Assembly: GCA_039105265.1 (NCBI GenBank)
Contig: JAPFFF010000002.1
Coordinates: 7,688,001-7,752,000 of the forward strand
DNA: 64,000 nucleotides
DNA from: Tritrichomonas musculus
Lineage: Eukaryota > Parabasalia > Tritrichomonadida > Tritrichomonadidae
Direction: 5' to 3'
The notes below the pieces were generated by a model. That model had not been told where the DNA came from, did no database searches, and saw only the letters and a list, made by a program, of their open reading frames with translations. A program made the position numbers and the translations under genes. The first letter of the stretch is position 1; each line of letters begins with the position of its first letter. Positions 58,706 through 64,000 of this stretch are shown here, in pieces.

Positions 58706-61150
58706 ATGACCGAAAACATTAAACCAGAAACTGAAAAAAATCACACACTAGCAATACCAATGTCATTATCATGCAAATTAGATGTAACCGAGTATTGTAC
58801 TAGAGAACCTCAGCAAATTCAAATTCCCATAGTTAGAAACCCAAATAAAATACGTCTTTACGTTCATTTTGAAGGAAAAAATCCCAGTTGCATTCTTTTA
58901 AAGATGCACGATTTTTTTAGCGTTTCTATTTTTTCTGTTGCTTCTTTTTCTCTGAAAATATATAATCTTAAATTTAACACGACTATCTTGCCTCAAGAAG
59001 CACATTATTTTCTTGTAAACGACATTAAAAATGTTACAATCGCACTAGGATTAAAGGATAAACTTCCTTTTCATGCAGCACCAATCGCAGATCTTATTAT
59101 TCGTATCCCTAATAAAAAGAAAAGAACATTACTTTTGCCTCATCATTTTCTAAAAAGTAAAAGCAAAAATAAAAAAGCAGTTAACACCGAAAATGCTAGC
59201 AGTAATAATGATGAACAAAATAAAAATAATGGTGAGTCCAATAATGAACAAAAAGTTGATACTATTGATTCGGCATTTGATGATACAAATATTAACGAAT
59301 CTAAAATGAATAATGAAAATGCTGAAATTGAGAATAATACAAACCATCAGAATAATGATGAAAATTATTCTGATGGTCAAAACATTAATATTGATGATAA
59401 CATAGCAGTTAATTCAAATTCTGAAAATGAAGACAATGCGCCTTACTTTACCAGTGTAGTTACTAGTATAGTTATTGATGCATGTTCTCTTAAAGCAGAG
59501 CGAAACAGTTCTAAATCCGACCTTCTTGTCCAAAAAGGGGACTACTTTTCTAGAATCGGGGACCCAAAATCCGCGTCCCTTTTCTACTGGTCAGCAGGAG
59601 TTCGTGGAATCACATCACTTGTTAAGTTAGCTAAACTTAGTCGTGAACTGTCTATTATTGATAGAACTCGCTTTCAACTTTTAACGCATTTTCCAAGTGA
59701 AATTAACAAAATTAGTTCAGAAAAGCAAAAATATCCATCAAGTTTCAATGAAGCAGTTGACTTGCTCTCTGATCCAAAGAAGCTTTTATTAATTAATGAT
59801 TATCATAGCAAAAATGAGATCAATTTTAACGCAAAACTAAGTGCAACCCATCCAGTGAGCTATTTATATAGCAAGCAATCCAGAAAAAATAAAAATCAAG
59901 TAACAAAGTCATACAATAACAATTATTTTTTGGATAAACTTCGTGCTCGAGAATGTATTAAACTGATTTCAAAAACACAGCCTTATATTGCTCTTAAAAT
60001 ATGCTTAAAATACCCAGAGTATACTGAATTCATACCTATTCCATGTCGAGTTGAAGAAGTAATGGACGCATTCATACAAATATGTGTTAAGCAAAAATAT
60101 GATAATACAATGCTTTTTTATTTCGCCGAGCTATTTGCTAAAAATGGACTAATTGCACGTGCAATGCAAATCGGATATAACATATCAGTATTATCAACTC
60201 TTCCAGAATGTGCAATGAGGAGAGCCTGTTGGGTTATGCTCGTAACACGTCAATTCTCGAATTTGTTCATGCTACTTGAAACATATTTTAAACGATGCCA
60301 AAATAGATCTATTGGATTTTTAAGTGCAAATATTGTATATAATCATTTAATGACCGTTAAAAAGGTTAATTATAAGTATAAAAATACTCAACGTTGCGTT
60401 CAAACAATTGTAGATCCTCTTGATCCTTCCGATTTAGACTTCTTGTGTATTGTTTTAGATGCGGCATGTTTTCTATTTTTGAGCGGGTATGTTGATGATT
60501 TCAAAGATATACTTTCTGCAATCAGCACTCAAAATCGAAAATACTTTGAAAAAACAGGAATTCCTCCTGAATTTGACTTTTATGTATTCATTGATAAGGC
60601 TTCCACATTTGCCGTTAATGATAGGATTGCAAAAGAATCAATTTTTGCTCTTGGTGATGAGGGAACATTAAACAACGCATATAATACATTATTAAACTTT
60701 GAAATGGTTGTCCCTCACCCGATTCCAAGGATTGCTATATATGATTTGAGAAAAGGAAAGAAGAATTTAAGAAAAGCTGCATTTTGGCAGCAAATTCGTG
60801 ATTGCTCAATGTTTCATCAAATTCTTCTTGTTTTAGGTCATTATGATATACTGTATACAATACCCAAATTAATGCAAAGAGATCACACTGTTATGTCATT
60901 TACTGATGCTGTTAACAAAATAATTGAAATATATTTGCATGCAATTGAAAAAATTCATAGAATTATGCCATTGAAGCAAATTTTCGTCCATCCTTTGAAA
61001 TTCCATAATAAATTTTTGGATAATCAGAAGGTCGTTTTTAATAATGCACTTAAAAACGCATTGCCTCATTACGTTGTAATGTTGTCTGAAAATGATTGTA
61101 ATGTATTTTATGATAATTCTTTGATTGTTCCATGGAGGTTAACTCTTTAA
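58706..61150 (+). CDS. Large helical protein of unknown function, 814 aa
   Basis: The frame also has an ATG at 58628, but an initiator at 58679 argues for M-T-E-N-I-K-P-E-T-E at 58706. Residues 1-150 beta-rich; residues 155-265 Asn/Asp/Glu-rich and disordered (N-N-D-E-Q-N-K-N-N); residues 285-800 mostly helices in TPR/HEAT-like pairs (L-L-V-Q-K-G-D-Y-F-S-R-I-G-D-P-K-S-A-S-L-F-Y-W-S-A-G). The architecture, a beta front and a helical solenoid, recalls vesicle-coat or ciliary transport subunits, but no named family is recognised. Confidence 0.75.
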   Translation: MTENIKPETEKNHTLAIPMSLSCKLDVTEYCTREPQQIQIPIVRNPNKIRLYVHFEGKNPSCILLKMHDFFSVSIFSVASFSLKIYNLKFNTTILPQEAHYFLVNDIKNVTIALGLKDKLPFHAAPIADLIIRIPNKKKRTLLLPHHFLKSKSKNKKAVNTENASSNNDEQNKNNGESNNEQKVDTIDSAFDDTNINESKMNNENAEIENNTNHQNNDENYSDGQNINIDDNIAVNSNSENEDNAPYFTSVVTSIVIDACSLKAERNSSKSDLLVQKGDYFSRIGDPKSASLFYWSAGVRGITSLVKLAKLSRELSIIDRTRFQLLTHFPSEINKISSEKQKYPSSFNEAVDLLSDPKKLLLINDYHSKNEINFNAKLSATHPVSYLYSKQSRKNKNQVTKSYNNNYFLDKLRARECIKLISKTQPYIALKICLKYPEYTEFIPIPCRVEEVMDAFIQICVKQKYDNTMLFYFAELFAKNGLIARAMQIGYNISVLSTLPECAMRRACWVMLVTRQFSNLFMLLETYFKRCQNRSIGFLSANIVYNHLMTVKKVNYKYKNTQRCVQTIVDPLDPSDLDFLCIVLDAACFLFLSGYVDDFKDILSAISTQNRKYFEKTGIPPEFDFYVFIDKASTFAVNDRIAKESIFALGDEGTLNNAYNTLLNFEMVVPHPIPRIAIYDLRKGKKNLRKAAFWQQIRDCSMFHQILLVLGHYDILYTIPKLMQRDHTVMSFTDAVNKIIEIYLHAIEKIHRIMPLKQIFVHPLKFHNKFLDNQKVVFNNALKNALPHYVVMLSENDCNVFYDNSLIVPWRLTL

Positions 61151-61526
61151 TGACTATTCTTCATTATAAAGCTGTTTGATCATTTTATTTTGATTTCATA
61201 TATATATTTTATTTGTTAATAGTCAAGAAATATATATAATTTGATTATTTTGATTATAGCAATAATAATATTATTATTGTTTAGATTGAGATTTGGATTT
61301 TGCAAACATTACACTATTATCATATATGGAAAATAAGATTATATTTTTTTGAATTGATTTTAAATATCAAATAAACATTCAAGATTATATTGGCTTTTTG
61401 AATTTATAAATAATGATATCATTTCCACTTTTTTTATATGGATAAAATAAAAAACAAATTAGAATAAATTGTATTAAAAAGAATCGTTAAACACTCAAAT
61501 TGAAAGATTTAAAGCTTTGAAATTTA
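61151..61526. other. AT-rich intergenic stretch
   Basis: 376 bases with (AATAAT)-like and TATATA words; no gene seen. Confidence 0.5.
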
Positions 61527-62912
61527 ATGAGAAATATATCCTTAAATGAAGCTAATGAAAGCGACGAGGACATTCAATCAGGTTTTATTAAATCGAAATA
61601 CACGATTTTTTTCCTCGTAATTCTAGAAATTTCTCTTTATGTCAAAGGATATCTTTGCAGTTCACCAATCGTTAAATGGAATTCAGTTTTCTTCCCATTT
61701 GTCAAAACTTACCATCAAAATATGTCTGAATTTACTATCACTGTCGATAATTTCACTAAGCTCAACAGATTTTTGCAAATTGATATTATTTTTTACCGTT
61801 ATACATTTAACTATAAAAAAGTAATGCGTGGCCAATATAATTACTCTGTTGAATTTTTATCTAACAATAAAACCATTGACTTTTGGCCTCAAAAAAGCAG
61901 TGATTTTGAGTATTTTTCTTATCAAAGCTATCCTAATTCTCTCCCTGTAACGATATTTTCTCAGCCAATTTCAAATTACGATCAACTCAGATCGAACTTA
62001 ACAATTTTTATGAATTTAACAGAATTGAAAGGAATGAGTTTTGATTATTTTTATGTTAACTCAAATTTTGTTCAACTGTATAATAATTTAAGTATCCTTT
62101 TCACAGTATTTTCTATTTTCACGTTTATTTGTTTTTTAATATTTTGTTGCTCAAAGACTCTTAAAGATACATCAACCAATGATAAATTTTTGCTCACTCT
62201 GAATATTCTAACTATTCTCTCGGTACTAAATTATCAATACTTTTTCGAAGGCATTCAGATGTTTAAAATCACTATATTTATGACGGATTTATTAATAGTT
62301 ATATTTAGAGTATATTCATTATTTTTATTAGATTCATTAATTAGCCGCTCTAATTCGATTAGTGAGCCAGTATATACAGAAATGATTCGATACTTCCTTT
62401 TCTTTTTTGCTCTTCTTTATCATGACAAAGAAGATTTTGAAGCAAAAATATATGCACGCTCAGAAGAAAAACCACATTATTCTATTCCTCTGATTAAATT
62501 AATCATCTTGTTTTTCCATTTATGGCATATATTTATTTGTATGTTTTATTTCATCCGAGCCCTCAGGGAATCGAAAAATAAAGATTCTAAAAAAACTGTT
62601 ATTAAGTATGGGCAGTATATTTTATTCAATTTGGCCAATACTTTAGTAGTTAGGGTTATTTTAATGTTTAGACATTTCCATGATAACACTGCTCTTAATT
62701 TGCTTGTCTATCGTTTTTCATACGTAATATCAACAATAATTATCACAAATTTGCGAATGCACTCAAAGCATGTTATTGATGAATATCAAAAAGTGAATGA
62801 AGATGAAAACGATGGTGAAAATAATATTGAAGAAAATACATTGTTCCCGGTAGATGAGCCTGGGCCAGAAAATGAAGTAGAAAAAGAAAATGAAGATGAA
62901 ATTCGAAATTAA
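61527..62912 (+). CDS. Wntless/TMEM181-like multi-pass membrane protein, 461 aa
   Basis: One hydrophobic helix near residues 25-45, then a 140-residue luminal domain with several N-x-S/T sites (N-M-S, N-K-T, N-L-T), then about seven helices from residue 190 to 410, then an acidic tail (E-D-E-N-D-G-E-N-N, ending D-E-I-R-N). One helix, a beta-rich luminal domain and seven helices is the layout of Wntless, TMEM181 and GOST-type cargo receptors of the secretory pathway. Assignment is by topology and general look, not a diagnostic motif. Confidence 0.55.
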   Translation: MRNISLNEANESDEDIQSGFIKSKYTIFFLVILEISLYVKGYLCSSPIVKWNSVFFPFVKTYHQNMSEFTITVDNFTKLNRFLQIDIIFYRYTFNYKKVMRGQYNYSVEFLSNNKTIDFWPQKSSDFEYFSYQSYPNSLPVTIFSQPISNYDQLRSNLTIFMNLTELKGMSFDYFYVNSNFVQLYNNLSILFTVFSIFTFICFLIFCCSKTLKDTSTNDKFLLTLNILTILSVLNYQYFFEGIQMFKITIFMTDLLIVIFRVYSLFLLDSLISRSNSISEPVYTEMIRYFLFFFALLYHDKEDFEAKIYARSEEKPHYSIPLIKLIILFFHLWHIFICMFYFIRALRESKNKDSKKTVIKYGQYILFNLANTLVVRVILMFRHFHDNTALNLLVYRFSYVISTIIITNLRMHSKHVIDEYQKVNEDENDGENNIEENTLFPVDEPGPENEVEKENEDEIRN

Positions 62913-63057
62913 GTTTTTCTTTGGATGAAAAAAATTATATTTATATATTATTATTATTATTATTATGAATAAATAAGTTGGATTGTTAATATTATGATAG
63001 ATAGAAATGTTTTTAGTAATATAAGATTTGTTTTTAAATATTCCATGGTAAAAGTTT

Positions 63058-64000
63058 TTATTGGGTTGCATTTAAGAGATTTAATATTGAAATCGCAATT
63101 TCATGTGAGTTTTCGTTTTCTTCATCATTTTCATAAGCGATTTCTTCGATTTTTTCTATATTAGATTCAAACAAATTTTTAACCTTTGCTTTATTTTCAT
63201 TGGAATCTTCGGAATTAAAAATAATGGTGAAAGATTGATATAGGAAAGCAAGACAATTGGTTCCTATAGCTCTATCATCAATGAAATTAAATGCATGTTC
63301 AAGTGCAGTCAAGTCCATTTTAGGCTCAATCGTGATATATAGCATTAGAACTTGAACCAAGCTCTGTTCAATGACGAATGGTAATTTAGCTTCTTTTGTA
63401 TTCAAAATTGACAATATACATTGAACAATTGCTGGGTATGCCCTCCAACGTTCATAATTATTTATCATAATTTTCATGCTGCATCTCATTGTTTTCATGC
63501 AGCATGTTAATTCATATTTACTGATAATTTGTTTATCTGACACTTTTTCAAGAAAATATGTTAAAATGGAAATAAAGTTTTGATCATCAAGTTTAACAAT
63601 CGATGCTATTTTAAGGATTGGAACAAATGTTGGCGCTATATTCATTCGAGGTAAATCATCCAAAATGTATTTGACTAGCATTGGGTCAATTACTTTTGGA
63701 TTATATATTGGATTGAATAATTTATTCTTACGTCGAATAAAAATATTCAGTACTGTTGATATATAATCTCTTTTATTTTCTTGTTTTAATGCAAAAAGTA
63801 AAAATGCATTAATTGTATTTGCATATCCTTGTTCAATATCTGGTTCAACGCATAAGCATGTAGCTAAAAAATCGACAGCACTTTTAGACGTTGGTGTTAA
63901 GTTTTTTGATATTGCAAAATTCAAAATTCCATTTTTTAATAGGACATTTCTAATATCAGCTCTTATAAGAATTATTTGATTAAATATATTGAATAAATAT
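63058..64000 (-). CDS. ARM-repeat protein, possibly importin-alpha-like, 5' partial
   Basis: The frame is open to the end of the window, so the start is outside. About 310 residues visible, all amphipathic helices. I-R-A-D-I-R-N-V-L-L-K-N-G-I-L then A-V-D-F-L-A-T-C-L-C mirrors the importin-alpha ARM pattern (R-D-x-V-L-x-x-G-x-(I/L), A-x-W-x-L-S-N-L-C), with later units less clear and without the conserved Trp/Asn array that binds nuclear signals. The last 40 residues are acidic (E-N-D-E-E-N-E-N). A general ARM scaffold is the alternative. Confidence 0.6.
   Translation of the reverse strand, partial: YLFNIFNQIILIRADIRNVLLKNGILNFAISKNLTPTSKSAVDFLATCLCVEPDIEQGYANTINAFLLFALKQENKRDYISTVLNIFIRRKNKLFNPIYNPKVIDPMLVKYILDDLPRMNIAPTFVPILKIASIVKLDDQNFISILTYFLEKVSDKQIISKYELTCCMKTMRCSMKIMINNYERWRAYPAIVQCILSILNTKEAKLPFVIEQSLVQVLMLYITIEPKMDLTALEHAFNFIDDRAIGTNCLAFLYQSFTIIFNSEDSNENKAKVKNLFESNIEKIEEIAYENDEENENSHEIAISILNLLNATQ

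Noticed and set aside
1-64000. Ribosomal RNA or spliceosomal RNA genes
   Set aside because: No stretch with the conserved cores of rRNA, 5S RNA or U6 was noticed on either strand; only tRNA-type genes were found.

Overview
The window looks like a piece of a parabasalid (trichomonad) nuclear genome, probably an AT-rich Tritrichomonas-like species; I cannot fix the species. Several things point this way. Protein genes are mostly intron-poor, with very short leaders. Initiators of the form TCA(T/C)(A/T)(A/T)TT sit 10-30 bases before several start codons. One ankyrin gene has a 39-base intron ending in CTAACATACAG, close to the trichomonad branch-point/3'-splice block. The intergenic DNA is very AT-rich, and the window carries a Polinton (Maverick), an element type abundant in trichomonads.

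Layout, left to right. 1-2.0 kb: a coiled-coil gene cut by the window edge and a small coiled-coil gene. 2.7-3.5 kb: an 802-bp non-autonomous inverted-repeat element with an 8-bp target duplication. 3.8-11.8 kb: host housekeeping genes (NUFIP1-like snoRNP factor, tRNA-Arg, A/B-type cyclin, a large type I surface protein with three Cys-rich repeats, ribosomal protein eL14, a UBX protein). 12-15 kb: gene-poor, with repeats, relics and two tRNA genes. 15.4-22.8 kb: an ankyrin gene with intron(s), an importin-beta-like HEAT protein, a Lys/Glu-repeat protein and a second tRNA-Arg. 23-27.5 kb: AT-rich DNA with two more terminal-inverted-repeat elements and a 62-bp minisatellite.

27.5-50.4 kb is a nested transposon. 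A pogo/Tigger-like (DDE_1) transposase gene on the minus strand is split by a 20.7-kb Polinton (28,082-48,746) bounded by about 340-bp terminal inverted repeats that each contain a (CTA)n tract. The Polinton is clearly richer in G+C than its surroundings. It encodes a protein-primed family B DNA polymerase with an embedded HNH-like module, a retrovirus-type integrase, an A32/FtsK-like packaging ATPase, a double-jelly-roll major capsid protein, a fibre-like repeat protein and about fourteen small or unknown proteins. Most of its genes share a T-tract followed closely by (A)AATG, which looks like an element-specific promoter. It looks close to whole and recent: long uninterrupted core frames, very similar termini, perhaps one or two breaks.

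51.8-55.6 kb: a Kolobok-like DNA transposon (TTAA target duplication, G-rich ends) with an uninterrupted transposase. It ends 22 bases before the start codon of an EF-hand gene. 55.6-64 kb: host genes again (EF-hand protein, SFT2-like membrane protein, AEC/PIN-like transporter, an 840-residue unknown, a Wntless/TMEM181-like multi-pass protein, and an ARM-repeat protein cut by the window end).
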